From Protopterus annectens (taxonomy: Eukaryota; Chordata; Ceratodontiformes; Protopteridae): a stretch of DNA of 64,000 nt. Positions within the stretch are counted from its first letter, which is position 1; every line of letters begins with the position of its first letter. Shown here piece by piece: positions 36,830 through 48,964 of the stretch. The position numbers and the translations under genes are program-made. The DNA is taken from the NCBI RefSeq assembly GCF_019279795.1, contig NC_056743.1:626285914-626349913 (forward strand). Direction: 5' to 3'. Under the pieces are notes generated by a model. That model saw only the letters and a list, made by a program, of their open reading frames with translations, was not told the origin of the DNA and ran no database searches.

Positions 36830-38700
36830 CATGTTATTAGCCAGGGTGCAAGGTTGAAGGTTTGAAGCTGTGGGTGCAGAATCTGGCCCTCCTGCTGGGA
36901 CATCAGGGCAGGGGTCTGAGGCAGGTGCCATGGTTCCAGAAGTGACACACTGCACAAGAGGGGGTATCAGTGTTGGCGTGGCCAGTCTGGTGCAATAAGT
37001 ATTGTCCTTGGTTTGTCCTGTTTGATCTTTAGTAGCACTTTTGGAGAGGAGAGGCAGAGGGGGAAAGGCATAAACTGATAGGTTTTTCCAGCTGAAGGAC
37101 AGGGCATCCACTTTCCAAGCTTGTCTGTGGGGAGTCCTTGTGCAGAATTTGTCCAACTGGTAGTTCTGAAGGGAGGCAAACAGGTCTATCGCTGGGCTCC
37201 CCAATTTGATTCTCAAAATGTTAAATATCTTTAGTTCCAGTTTCCACTCGTGCGGGTCCATGAGATTTCTGCTTACGTCGTCTGCCAGTGTATTTAGCTT
37301 GCCTGGCAGGAATTGAGCTTGTAGGTGCACTTGGTAGATCAAGGCTGTGTTCCACAGAGCCATGGCTAGTCTGCAGAGGGGGTATGAATGTGTTCCCCCC
37401 CTGCTTGTTTATGTACCACATAAGTGGTGTTGTCCGTCTTTACCAATAACTGTCCTGGAAGAATGTGGTCCTGGAAGGCTGTCAGAGCATTCTGTACAAC
37501 TAACATTCTTTTTGATCGATATGCAGGTGCATTTGACTCTGGTTCAATTTGCCCTGAATGCACTGCCCTGCCAAGTGAGCTCCCCATGCATTGTCTGATG
37601 AGTCTGTTGTTAGGGTTTGGGTGGCAAGGAGTAGAGTGAATGGCAGTCCCTTGTTTAGGTGGCAGGCCTCTGCCCACCAAAGGAGCTCTCTCTTTAGACA
37701 AGGTATGATAGGAATCATTGATTCTAGGTCCTGAGAATGTTGGCACCATAGGCTTTTTAGATACCACTGTAGTTTCCTCATACGCAGTCTTGCATATGGA
37801 ATTAGTAGAATGCAAGAGGCCATGAACCCCAAAGGCTTGCAGTATTTTCCTTGCAGATAGCTGGGTCTTTGTGGCCAGTAGTTTTAAGTAGGCTGTCAAA
37901 TGAACTTGTTTCTCCGGCGTGAGGTATGCCATCTGAGAAGTTGTATTCAAGCTTGCTCCCAGGAATACAATTTGTTGGCAGGGTACTAGATGAGATTTAT
38001 TTTCGTTTATGGTGCACCCCACAGAAGTTAGTAATTTCTTTACAAATGCCAGATGATTCAATAGCCTGTCCTGGCTTTCTGCCTGAATTAGACAATCACC
38101 CAGGTATGGGTATATTTGAATATTTCTTTGTCTGCAAAATGCAATGACTGGAGCTAGGCACTTTGTGAATACCCTGGGCGCAGTAGATAAGCCAAAGGGC
38201 CGTGCAGAGAACTGATGGTGCATGTCACCTGCTCTGAAGCGTAGGCATCTTCTGCAAGATACCCTTATTGGGATGTGCAGGTAGGCTTCCTTTAAGTTCA
38301 GTGTTGGCAACCAGGCATTTTTGGCCCATCAGAGAAAGCAGGAGATGAAGAGTTAGCATTTTGAATTTTGGGATTACCAAAAAAGTGTTTAGGATAGACA
38401 GGTCTGGGATAGGACGCCAGGAATAGTCTTTTCTGGGTACCAAGAAAAGTCTTTAATAGAAACCTTGCCCCCATTCTTCTTCTGGGACAGGTTGAATAGC
38501 CCTGATACTTAGAAGAGAGAGAACTTGCTTTTGGGCCTCTGCCCACTGATTTGGGGGTAGGTCTGGCCAGCCGTTTGGGGTTGGTAAGGAGTGGAAGTGG
38601 AATCGGTATCCCTGGGAAACTATATTTAAAACCCATTTATCTTGGGTAATGAGTTCCCAGTTTTTTGCATGCAGGGCGATCTTTCCCCCTAAAGGAACAG
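36830..38700 (-). pseudogene. Reverse transcriptase / RNase H fossil of the 35.3-kb copy
   Basis: Minus-strand polymerase fossil. LNLKEAYLHIPI marks the motif A region, FSARPFGLSTAPRVFTK motif B, and IQIYPYLGDCLIQA the motif C region. RNase H includes VKTDNTT and KLNTLADDVSR. The methyltransferase-like segment has DLFASLQNYQL and YAFPPLPLLSK. It is broken. Confidence 0.85.
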
Positions 38701-38709
38701 TCAGCTGAA

Positions 38710-40531
38710 CAGGGCTTGGAAGGTTTAAAGTTAAGTCATTGTGACAATTGACCATAGGGGGGTGTCTTACTACTTCCGGCTTGGGAAGTGGGAGCCCCCC
38801 ACTGCTTAGGCCTGTGAAAACCTTGGGACTGAAACCTGGGTGTTCTGCTGGTTCTGGGTTTGGACTGAGAAGGCCTGGAAGAAGCAGGAAAGGACCAATT
38901 CTTAGGCCAGTGCCTACAAAATCTGGAAGGTTGTACCTGCAGGGAATCTAACAGTTTGCATAGATTTAGCTTTTTCCTCCATCTTTTTGAGTACTACTTC
39001 TGCTTTGTTGCTAAGCAGGCGGTCTTGGTTTAAGGGAGCATCCAGTAATTTAGCTTTAACGTGATCTGGCAAAGATTGCTTGTTAAGCCAAGCAAGCCTT
39101 CTAAGTACAGACCCAGTGACAGCAGCACTGCAAGATGCTTCTAATGAATCAAAACCACATTGCAAAGTAAGTTTTCCAACTTGTTCAGCAGAATGCAATA
39201 AATCCTGTAATTATTTTCAGCACAGTCAGGAATCAATATCATTTTCTGTTTACGCAATCCAATAACATGTTGCTGATACTTTAACATATGAAACTGGCAG
39301 TTTAAGGCCCTAATGGCCAAAGCTGCAGAAGTATATACCTTCTTACCCCATCTGTCTAGGCCCTGGAATCTCTATCACAGGGGGTAGGGTTTTTGGCAGT
39401 AGTAGCCTTAATGCCTTCGGGCCCCTGTGAAATGATCTTAGGATCCGCAGTAGGATTCTTAAAGAGGAACTTGTGAGAGTCAGGGACTCTAATACCTGTC
39501 AGGTTTTCTAGGAGCTGGAGGTAAAGTGTCAGGGGCCAGGCTAGATTACGAGAAGGCATCATCTACAATGTCCAGTACAGGAGGGATAGCTAAAAGCTTG
39601 TGTTGAGGTAGGAGTAAGAATTCCCCAAGACTCTTTTTGGAGTCAGAGCAATCCTGGCTTTCCCAGTGGAAATGCACCCTAAGAGCATGCAAAGTTTCAC
39701 CAAAAGAGAAATCCTCTGGAGGGGAAGCAGAGGGAATGGAGTCATCTGCACCAGAATCCTCCTAGGTAGACAAGGCCAACTCCTGGTCATCAGAGAAAAC
39801 AAACTCCAGAATCATGGTCAGAAGAATCAGAAAGAAAATCAGTTCTAGGTCTCTTAGAAGGAGAAGGGTGGCTTCCCATGATTAGAGTAATAAGGTCTTC
39901 AGCCATTCTTATCATTTGTTTTTTAGGCACAGGGGCCTGACCATGCGGTCTGGGCGGTTTTCTAGGCATGGATCGAGTTTTAGGCCTTGAAGAAGAAGAT
40001 GGCATCTGTTTAACATGCAAGTCAGTAGGCCTGAATACACCCTCAGAAGCTGGTGCCTGCACAGCGGCTCCAGACCCATCCCAAGGTAGAGACATCCGCA
40101 GGTTGCACAGTCGAAGAAACATCTCGCGGCATTCCAGACTCCGAATGGGTCTCAGTAGAGGCCTGTGAATCTGAAGTAGCAGGTATCTGGGACTGCGAAA
40201 GCACCTCACTGAGTACTGGCGACTAGCTTAGGAAAAGCGTCGTCAGGAGCTTTGGACCTATGCAGTATGTCTCTGTCTTTATCTTTGCTTTTTTTCAGAA
40301 TGTCGGTAGTTGGGTGGCTTACCGAAGCCATTTCTGGATAATTTAACTGAGCACCAAAATATTTAGATGCGAAAATGAACAGACGACGAATAGTTCGAGG
40401 TTTTAATAAGCACAAAACTGACAGCGAGGTAAGTCGTGGTCTGGGCCTAAGCAAGGAATGCAGTAAGAATGAAAATCTTTATGAGGCATTTGCTTTCCAC
40501 AAGAAATACAATTGTTAACTTTTACTGACAT
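38710..40531 (-). pseudogene. gag-like gene fossil of the 35.3-kb copy
   Basis: It opens near 40,531 with the shared N-terminal Cys/His region. An acidic and Ser-rich middle follows, then the LEASCSAAVTGSVLRRLAWL helical segment near 39,080-39,150. It is broken. Confidence 0.75.
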
Positions 40532-40841
40532 TGTTTCAGAGCAAGAAAAAGGTTCCCCAACGGGGTACTTGGCTTAGTTGAAGACTTCAGAAACTCGAAA
40601 ATTAAAATTTCAGGAGTCGGCCGACCGGCACTTGCAAACTGCTTCTGCTTCGGGCACTGCACGGCAAGAAAGACTGATGTAATGGCATCGGCTGCATGCT
40701 TTATACCCCTGACTACCTGACGTCATGGAAGATGCAACAGCAACAGACGCACGACCCAAGACTTTGATAATCAGGCCGACTGAGGGCTACCTGCAAGCAG
40801 ATAACCCAAATGTAATGACTGCAACAATGAAACATGAACAT

Positions 40842-43040
40842 CTACAACTGGCTTTGCCAATGGTAACTTTTTTATGAATACAAAAATTCTACCAGTCAAA
40901 ATGTTTGCCTAAAGTGGATACACAAAACTCTCTATCCTTTGTTCCATATATTCGTAGAATAGGAGAGAGAGAAAGTGAGGGACTACCCTAGCAAGAAGCC
41001 AAGATTGAGATATCTTCCTGGCTCAAAGCTCCTTGCTTGATGTATTTATTAAAACTGGACACTGTTGTAATAAGCAACCCTTTTAGACTGGGTACTCTAC
41101 ACCTCCCGATGTTGCAGACCAGGATATAAGGTTATAGCATCTCTCTTTCTACAGTTTAATTTTACTCACTACATCTCTTATCTCAGTTACTGTTGACTTT
41201 TACACATCTTAAATGGTTAAAAAAAATCACATGGACTGTAAAGACTGAATGCAAAACAGATTTATAAAACCCTACTACATGCCTTCAGCTATTAGTGCAA
41301 AACTGTCCAAAGTATGCCAGAAAGTTAAAGCTACTAAAAGGAGCAAATTCAATTATGCCTGCACAGCTACCACAAAGAATAATTCTGAAACAGAGTCCTC
41401 ATTACATCCCCAGCTTCTAAATGTTAAATCTTTAGCAAAACATGACAGCTGATAAAAACCCGGTTGCTTCCAAAAGGTCTGTCAAGAGCATTAAAAATGC
41501 TTTACATTCAAATTACATAACCAAACCCATATGGGCCTTTTATTAATTAATGGAGAAAACTGTTTTTCATTTACCAAACAGTGATGTTCTATTTCTTAAC
41601 AAAAACAAACATCTAGAAATACGGGTGACAAAGACAGAAAGAAAATACAGTAATCTCTATCACTAAGCAATGCACAGCACAAAATGGCAGGCAGATTCGG
41701 AGACTTCTGAATACTGTGCTGATGTCCTTTCCTGCTTATACACCTTAGAATAATAGACAACCAAGTACCGGTCTGTGTAGCGAACTAGACCAGTTTAAGC
41801 AACAATACAAAGTTGTAGACTTTGGTAGCATCATGACAGAACTTAGGTTGCATAACCTTCTGCTAATGCACATGGCCAAACAGGACAGAACCACACGGTT
41901 AAGTGCTCTGTGTATACACACAGTCCTAAATGATAATGCATTTAATAGATATTTAAACAAAGACTCCCAAAACTTTCAAGTTCCAAATAATTAACCACAC
42001 AAGGTAAATGTTCACAGCCAGTTTAGGCTTTACCCACCTTGTCTTCACAAACACCACCCTTCAAACAACTGGTGCAAATCCAGAGTACAATCTGCTGCTC
42101 TCCCACACAACTGGTTTTGGTGTCATGTCAGTCTAAGATCTGGCACAATGCAAAATTATAAGAAACAGTCAAGTTCTTTAAGTGACATGCAGGCAACTAA
42201 GAGGTATGCAACTCGAGAAGTGAAGGGGTTACAATTCAATCATGACGTTATTTGGCTACTTAAACTGGCTCAGCACATCTCATCTACAGACTGAAAATAT
42301 GGTCTACATCAGAAAACTTTTTTCTTTTTTGTATGCAGTGTAAGGAGAGTAAGCACAGTATGCCTACCTTTCCAGTGGACAATATCTAATGTGCACTATT
42401 ACTAGTACAGCTGCACATCCTGTGAAGCAGGTGGGACAAGAAACACGAACGAAAGGGCAACAAAGAACACACATGGTGAACAGTCGTACTACAACATCTT
42501 AACAGTAGTTTCCACTCCTGTGCTGGTAGTAGCCAATTTGGATAAACACAGACTGCATGCTGGGAATGATCAAATCACTCAAATGTCCACCTACTGGACA
42601 AATCTCCAGACTACAGGACAAAGGTCCATGTGACAAACTTCTTTCTTACAATAACCACACGAGTTAAGCATTTTACTATTCTGCCCCACTCCTGACAAAC
42701 ACAGAAATGAAGAACACATCACCCTGCTGCCATTTTATGCCACAGTGCATAACATACATACATGTGTGTACATATGTATGCATGCAATACAAACAGAAGG
42801 AAAAGGGGGAAGAAAGACAAAGATCTTGGTACAATGTCATATGCCTCAAGAGGTAGTACGTGAACACTCTAACCCATGGAGTAAATCTATTGGTTTATAT
42901 GAGCTTGCATGAGGTAATAAAGCTGTTTTTGATTGGCTAGTCATGTACAAATACTTTTTCCTACACTATGTACATAATGTGCTTTGTGAGTAGAAGGGCA
43001 GTTCTCCATGTATTTTACAGCCCAGTTTCTCACTTCAAAC
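40842..43040. other. Downstream flank of the PBX gene, unassigned
   Basis: Non-DIRS sequence between the 35.3-kb element and the presumed 3' end of the PBX transcript. Short frames only. Part of it may still be 3' UTR if a more distal polyadenylation site is used; AATAAA also occurs on the minus strand near 41,538-41,543 and 41,045-41,050. Confidence 0.4.
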
Positions 43041-43064
43041 ACAACTACAGAAAAGTGTTTCGAG

Positions 43065-43070
43065 TTTATT
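43065..43070 (-). terminator. Candidate polyadenylation signal AATAAA
   Basis: AATAAA on the minus strand about 1.74 kb after the PBX stop codon, followed within about 30 bases by a GT-rich stretch (TGTAGTTGTGTTTG). The layout fits a cleavage site near 43,040-43,050, but other AATAAA sites exist further downstream. No transcript evidence is available. Confidence 0.3.
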
Positions 43071-43572
43071 AAAAAAATGGTACTCAAATCAACATGCGCC
43101 AATGTGTGTACACGGAACAATGACTAAAAAAGAAAAATGAGAAAGTAGTGTTATAATATGTGAACACACACTGCCATCACCTTCTTGCTCACCCACATTT
43201 CTACAAAAAGAAAATCACCTGTGCAAGTCTCTGATTTGCAGACAAATGTATAAAAGAGGGTTAAAAGTCATCTGATTAAGAATTGGAAAAAAAAAAGAAG
43301 GAAGCAAAAAAATCCAGTGTTAACAAAACTTTTATGCAATAGCCAGGTGTTGGCTAACAACTAAGCCACAATAAGGTTTCAACCTTGGTGTAGGTCACCA
43401 CATTTTTGGCAACAGCGACCCTCTTGCATTCAAATGAACTAAGTTTTTTTTTAAATCACCTCCATTGTAGCCAAAAATTGAGAAAAAAGGTCATCCAAGC
43501 CAAACATAAGTATCCCTATCTAATTAAAGCTTACAGTCGGCATCATTTTTAAGACTGCAGGTGCATCAAATG

Positions 43573-43573
<1 letters not shown>

Positions 43574-43636
<63 letters not shown>
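43574..43636. repeat. (TG)n microsatellite, about 31 units
   Basis: Pure TG dinucleotide run of about 63 bp. If the PBX 3' UTR spans it, it is transcribed as (CA)n. The apparent Cys-Val and Thr-His reading frames through it are artefacts of the repeat. Confidence 0.97.
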
Positions 43637-43641
<5 letters not shown>

Positions 43642-44810
43642 CATCTGGAGAAGGGCTAGCTGTCCCTCTTTTAGTCGTCTCAGACATTCCATTCTTGTCA
43701 CGCATTCAAGAAATGCACAATGTCAAATGTACAAAGTGTCACTTGTTCTGGACTATGTTAAGTCATCATGCCCTCCAAGATACAACAGTGACAAATGAAG
43801 CTTTGTCATCTAAATCCCTGGAGAAGACACAGTAAGGCGATCACACAAATGCCTCACTTATTCCACCAGTGTTCTCACAAACCACCTTTTACCATCAAAT
43901 TGTTCAATATTAGGGGATGAAGCATCAAAGGTTCATCAGTGTTAAATAGCAAGAGAGAGATACCAAAGGAAAGCTGCAATGATTCCTGCAGAAGAAATGT
44001 AGCTCTGAAGTATCAAAGATCAAGTCCCTTCTACAAGGAAGACAAATGCATTCCTCTCAGTCTGCTGATTCATATCCAGATTCCAACTTCAGACAAAACC
44101 TTGAACACTGATTAGTACCAGAGACTGTTTCATGCCCAAATATAATGAAACACGTGACCAGTGTCAAAAGCCTTTTCAATGGTGCAAATATCTGCTTCAG
44201 TGCCACAATGTTACAATCAAGGAAGACTAGTCAGGCATTCCTCAACATCCGAGAATTAGGTGGTTCGCATTCAGCAGAAATCAAAGCTGCTCACTTTAAT
44301 GTTACAGAACGTGGGGGATTTAAATGAAAGCCGATGACAGCACACATCTCTCTGTTTCACCTCTCCTAGATCTCTCCAGAAAACCTCACTGGGCTCAGAA
44401 GGCTCAGAGGGATGCAAGTTAAATGATTTACTGTCAGCCATGCTAGCAAAGCTGATTTTTATCTTTTCAGTTTTAGATTCCACTGAACTGACATTTAGAC
44501 ATTCAGAGATGATGAAAAAAAGTGTTCTGGAATTAATGAATGGGTGCTTCATAAACTGTACTCTCAAAATGAACCCTTACAGTATCTCATAACCTTCCAC
44601 GGTCAAATTTGTTCGCAGTCTTTTCTAAGTCTCCTTTCATATCCATCATTACAGATATTTTTTTGTCTGCAACCAGACTAAAGTCAGCTTTTTCCTGTTC
44701 ATTTAAAGATTTTTTTTTACAAACACACGCAGGTGGTAAACAGTACAACTGCATCACCCTTCTTTTTCAGTCAACGCTGGGCAGAAAAGGGAATGATGAA
44801 TGCTAGGAGA

Positions 44811-44903
44811 TCAGTTGGAGGTATCTGAGTGTACACTTCCTGGTCCTTCTGTTGGTGATGTCACTGAAGAAGGAGTGGCTGCCTCCTGCCAACCACCATT
44901 TGC
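44811..44903 (-). CDS. PBX1: PBX-family homeobox protein, last coding exon (C-terminus)
   Basis: The minus strand encodes 30 residues ending in a stop: [14 protein letters not shown] followed by [16 protein letters not shown]. This is the characteristic, very conserved C-terminus of vertebrate PBX proteins, TALE-class homeodomain transcription factors that bind DNA with HOX and MEIS partners in the nucleus. The exon begins right after TTTGTTTTTACAG, a strong acceptor with a long pyrimidine tract, and starts in phase 0. The stop is TGA at 44,811-44,813. The homeodomain exons are not in the window, so the last intron is at least 19 kb. The paralogue is uncertain: PBX1 is my preferred reading, PBX3 and PBX2 share nearly the same ending, and the QEAAT variation does not decide. 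The intact frame and splice site argue against a retrocopy. Confidence 0.88.
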   Translation of the reverse strand, partial: ANGGWQEAATPSSVTSPTEGPGSVHSDTSN

Positions 44904-44935
44904 CTGTAAAAACAAACAAAAACAAACACTATTAT
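44904..44935 (-). promoter_or_regulatory. 3' splice acceptor with polypyrimidine tract
   Basis: Read on the minus strand, a T-rich tract (GTTTGTTTTTGTTTG then TTTTTACAG) precedes the PBX exon with AG at 44,905-44,904. It fits the vertebrate acceptor consensus closely. Confidence 0.8.
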
Positions 44936-45869
44936 ACTTTCTGCAGCATACCTCTCAACTGTCCAGATTTATACCTCATATTTCTGGTCAGTTCCTCATA
45001 AAATTTGTGGTTTTCTGACCATCACAGAGGACTGACAGTATATAATGACATACATTTGATTTTCAGAATTAATATCCTTGAGAAAATGCATGCTAACACA
45101 AACTTTTATTCTAGCAACTTTCTAAGTTTTTAAGATTAATGTTTAAAATCTGTCCCTATTTTTGGGCCTTTGTCTCCCCCATTCTTTTAGGTTTTGTCCA
45201 GATTTCTTGTGCTAAGAGGTTGAGAGAGTTATGTTCTGCGGCTACATGCATTTAGTGTTCCAAAAGCAGGACATTCTAAAATGCCCTATTTGCATTAACA
45301 AACATATGCTATACAGAGTTTGTACATGTGTATGCCAGTTCTACATTCAGGACTAAATTGCACTAGTACAGTCATGCGATATACTCAGCATAACAGAACA
45401 CTTGAATAAAAACACTTCTGTAGAGATTCATTATTGGAAAAAGAATTCGCCAGAGACAGATGTCAGTCAGCAGAGGCCTGATCTTTGTATTCAAAAAATG
45501 TCCCTAGAGGTATGTGGCTGCAATTTTGGCCATGGCTAGTAGGAGTTAAACTATAAAGATCAAATGCACACGTTTGTATGTGACCAGGAAGATGCAAACT
45601 ATGCAGTACTTACATGTTTTTGAAGGAAAGAACAAGCAAGTTCTGGAAAGTATGCACTAATCTAAGTCAAAGTCAAATGTACACAAAGGTAAACTGTATA
45701 TCAAAAATCTACCAAAAGTGGGAAAAAAACTCCTACAAAACTAAATAAGGATAACCGCAAACAGCCCAAAATATAGTCCCACTCTGTAATATAATAACTC
45801 ACATAAAACAAGGTTTGTAAGTGGAACACAACTAACTAAAAACAAAGTTTCAATATGCCAGACAAGGGG
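44936..45869 (-). other. PBX last intron, 3' portion
   Basis: Intronic sequence by position. It contains the second copy of the dispersed repeat at about 45,140-45,260. No exon was recognised. Confidence 0.5.
45140..45265. repeat. Dispersed repeat, unknown family, copy 2
   Basis: Resembles 24,845-25,020 (shared GGGC(T/C)TTTGTC-type core and CTACATGCA motif). The block at 44,945-45,005 may belong to the same element. Family unknown. Confidence 0.45.
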
Positions 45870-48012
45870 AACTGGAGAAAGCTTATCTGGCTGCAATAAT
45901 CCTTACTCACATGTCTACCATTATGGTAAGTAAACAAACAACTGTAGTATGCTCAAAGGAGAATGACAATACAAACAGTACCAACAAGAGCTTTAAGAAT
46001 TGCTGCCTCATGGCATTTAGTTGTCTTCCGCCTACTGCAAACAGTCTTCATGCCATACTTTCGTCTGACAAGATTTCCTCTGTGTGCTCCAGGCTCCTCC
46101 CACATCCCCAAAAATGTGCCACAAGTGAATTGGCACTCCTCCAACCTGCCTATAAGCATGTGTGCTTGTTCAGTGATGGGCTACTGCCCTATTCAGTATT
46201 AGTTCTTCTGCCTTGCTGTGAAAGGCCATCTCCTCTGTGACCCAGAAATGGATTAAAAAGTTAATTGAAGAATGAATGAATGAATACCAATCGCTGTACC
46301 TTCAGCTTTGGAAAAAAAGGGAGATAGTCTAAATGTCATGCAGGACTTCACAAGCAATTCATACTCCCATCTCTAGATTGGACATCATATCTGTAATGTT
46401 TAGAAAACAGGAACGGATGCCCAAGAAACAAACTTAGTATTACTTTCTGTAGAAATATTTCTGAAAAATGTTGCAGAAGTAGCAGCTGCTGAGCTGGCAG
46501 ACTGAGCTTGGACTTCCCTAATTCAATGTCTTGATACATTTTTTCATAATGGAAGTAATGCAGTTAACTAGCAATTTAAAAGGTCTACTTAGTGGCTGAA
46601 GAGTGTGACCCACATTCATAAGAGAGATCACACTCATAAAAGACAAAACAGCTAATTTGACTTGGTGGTGCTGACTTTTCAGTGCGACACCCAAAACTCT
46701 TCCTCATTATTCTTTTATGATAAAAAACAGATGTAATTATACTGTGTGGTTTAGAGAAAGATGACCATTTCAGGTGTAAAACAGGAATCCGTTCTTAAAG
46801 GCACTCTGGTCCATGTGGAAAAACTGTGTAAAGCTCTTTAACCTTTACAACACACAGTTCTGTAATAATTCTAGCAGAAGTGACTGCAACTAAAACCAAT
46901 GATCCACTGTCTGCAGAACTAACAGACTCAAAAGGAGCAGCAGTGGCCTTAGGTCAACTGGTGGCCTAGGCAAAAGGGCTCCACAGCACCCCTACCACAA
47001 CACCTGATGCCCTCATCCTGGTCTACCTACACCAAATAAATACTGGGAAAGCACCCCTGCTAGACCGATGCAGCTGCCCTAGTTGGCCTATGAAAAGGAG
47101 AAAGACTCAAACTTCTCAGTACAGAATACAAACCCCAAGCAGATGTACTTTGCGATCATTTGACAACAAGCTGGGAAGCTGAAGCTGGAGTAAAAAGCAC
47201 AGAATAAATTACAGACTAAATGATCTTACTGGAGGTACAGGTCAGACGAGCGCTAAACTGAGTAGCAAGATACTTCAGAAACAGCCTTAACAAGAAACCA
47301 AGATCGAATGCTTTCTCTTCACACCAATATGCCCCATTTAGAAAGATGGTTTTCTGGTGGCAGGCTGCCTCCTTTCAGAATAAGAGTAAAAAAGAAGTTT
47401 ATTAGGAACTGGCCTGAGATCCTAAAAACTTAAAGCCGAGAGATCTGATGACAGTTTGCAATTTTTTCTGCTGTTATTAAAGTCTGAAGTAAAGAGGCAG
47501 GGTTTATTAGTGCAGTTACCAATGTCAGTATGTCAGCTGTGGTTCACCCTTCTAAATGCAAAAAACTAACTAAAACAAGGTTTACTTTTTTAACCTTCAA
47601 AAGAAGCTTCTGAACCAGAGTTGAAAGACATGGAAAAATGTATACATTAGATTTTGGCCCTAAATCATGAAAGAGGCATTTGCTCTTCATTGCCTGCTGA
47701 TGGAAAGATCTACCCAAGAAAAGAGGAGGCTGGTGACTTACAGGAAAGAGAAAAATCCACTTCTGGACGGCCCAGCTCTTCCGCTATCAGGAAACTGCTT
47801 CTGTCTAGTTCTCAACTGCATGCAACTAAAAGGTCTCAATGTCTACCATAGTCTTTTCCTGACTAGAAATGTAACTGGTCATAAAGGTACAAGTCACCTG
47901 TAGGGCTTGCTGACACAATCAAAGCCAGTCTACACAAGGGCAGAAGTTAAGCTTCTCCCAGTTTGCTGTCATACCACATTATGGGGGTGCTGTCCGCAAC
48001 AGTCTACAGAAA
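45870..48012 (-). mobile_element. Very old DIRS remnant (recombinase and RNase H side)
   Basis: Three blocks align with better copies in order. CTGCAATAATCCTTACTCACATG to TATGGTAAGTAAACAAACAACTG (45,878-45,950) resembles the internal complementary region. AATTCTAGCAGAAGTGACTGC to ACTCAAAAGGAGC (about 46,860-46,940) resembles the recombinase region at 49,675-49,765. CAGTTTGCTGTCATACCACATT and GGGGTGCTGTC (47,955-48,000) resembles the RNase H region coding WYxNKQGG. The remnant stops where the next DIRS begins. It is heavily broken and the oldest DIRS copy here. Confidence 0.55.
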
Positions 48013-48586
48013 AAGAAGTTATGTACTCACCATAACGTTCCATCTGAGTAGTTAGACTTCACTTGTCAGCAACCTGTGGGTTTCGGATCCAATACAGGTC
48101 CGAGCCGGCAGCTTACAAAGCTAAAGATCCGAGCTCCAAGCTCCTCCCCCTTACCCATACTTCACTGCAACCTCCTTCCAAACCTCAGATCGAGTTTGCC
48201 ACCCACTGCGTGACACACAACAACCTAAGATATAAAAACCTGACCAGAATACATAAACTAGGCTCACCAGACCCAGAACATTGAGCCCGAAACAGACATA
48301 AATCACCAAGGTCAGGGGGAAGGAGGGAGGGAAGGTTGCTGACAAAAGAAGTCTTAACTACTCAGATGGAACGTTATGGTGAGTACATAACTTCTTTATC
48401 TGAAGTAGTTAACTTCATTTGATCATCACCCTGTGGGACAGAGTCACAAGCTACCAATAATCTTGGGAGGCCCTTAAGGAAGGATATTCTGGAGCATTGC
48501 AGAACCAAAAGAAGCCCTTCCTAGACACCATATCCAGCTTATAATGAGTAATAAAAGTGAGAGAGGAAGCCTAGGTAGCTGCTGAA

Positions 48587-48820
48587 AGTACAGTTTTGTA
48601 CCTACCATAAATGTAGATGTTCGAGTGTTCACCCTGCTGCAGTCATCACACTTGGGTTATCTTGTCGTCAGGCGGTCCCGCAGTCGGCCTGAATTCCAAA
48701 GTCTTGGTCCGGCGCCGGTTGCTGTCGCTTCTCCCCTGACGTCAGTGCGCCAGGGGTATATAAGAGGCATCCAACGCCATTTTCTTCAGTTTTTCTTGCC
48801 CCAGATGTCAGGTGCCCCCA
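48587..48820 (+). repeat. 3'-side inverted terminal repeat of the best preserved DIRS
   Basis: The complement of this block recurs at about 53,930-54,114 with high identity: GGCGGTCCCGCAGTCGGCC, the GACGTCA / GGTATATAAGAGGCATCC promoter-like part, and GCCATTTTCTTCAGT. This makes the terminal repeats inverted, as in DIRS elements and unlike LTR elements. Confidence 0.9.
48737..48764 (+). promoter_or_regulatory. CRE-like palindrome and TATA box in a DIRS terminal repeat
   Basis: TGACGTCA (48,737-48,744) is followed 12 bp later by TATATAAG (48,757-48,764), pointing into the element on the plus strand. The opposite repeat has the same arrangement on the minus strand (TGACATCA at 53,987-53,994 and TATATAAG at 53,967-53,974). 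Promoter function is inferred from motif and position. Confidence 0.55.
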
Positions 48821-48964
48821 ATAGGTAGGCAATACATATTGCTATATAAAAATATATATATGCAAATAAAACAATACCTTCAGTCACAAGCAAATACACC
48901 ACAGAGGTTGTATAGGATAGAAAGGTATAGATAAGTCTAGTTAGTTGAGAGGGGATGGAGGGAG

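Larger units (their letters stand above)
35293..40841 (-). mobile_element. DIRS retroelement fossil, subfamily A, copy at 35.3 kb
   Basis: Near full-length minus-strand element that is not itself interrupted. Parts: 5' inverted repeat (about 40,540-40,841), gag-like region (about 38,710-40,531), reverse transcriptase (about 37,810-38,700), RNase H plus methyltransferase-like part (about 36,830-37,800), recombinase (about 35,700-36,800), internal complementary region (about 35,620-35,720) and 3' inverted repeat (35,293 to about 35,560). It is closest to the nested element at 13,343 in sequence and end structure. A short local duplication lies in its recombinase region near 36,005-36,080. It is broken, with a moderate number of breaks. 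Confidence 0.9.
43041..44810 (-). other. PBX1: Presumed 3' UTR of the PBX gene
   Basis: Sequence directly after the PBX stop codon on the minus strand. It lacks recognisable transposons and contains the TG microsatellite at 43,574. The first few hundred bases have low-complexity T-rich and A-rich patches and no competing coding frame. The extent is inferred from the candidate AATAAA at 43,065. Long 3' UTRs are usual for PBX genes. Confidence 0.5.

Noticed and set aside
41745-41960. 71-codon minus-strand frame as an exon
   Set aside because: No splice signals or family similarity recognised; likely chance.
43520-43835. Reading frames of Cys-Val or Thr-His repeats
   Set aside because: They are translations of the (TG)n microsatellite, not proteins.
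44271-44567. 98-codon minus-strand frame downstream of the PBX exon
   Set aside because: No domain or start context, lies in the presumed 3' UTR, and residue content looks like chance.
45911-46240. 109-codon plus-strand frame as a small gene
   Set aside because: It overlaps the old DIRS remnant on the opposite strand and has no start context or recognisable domain.
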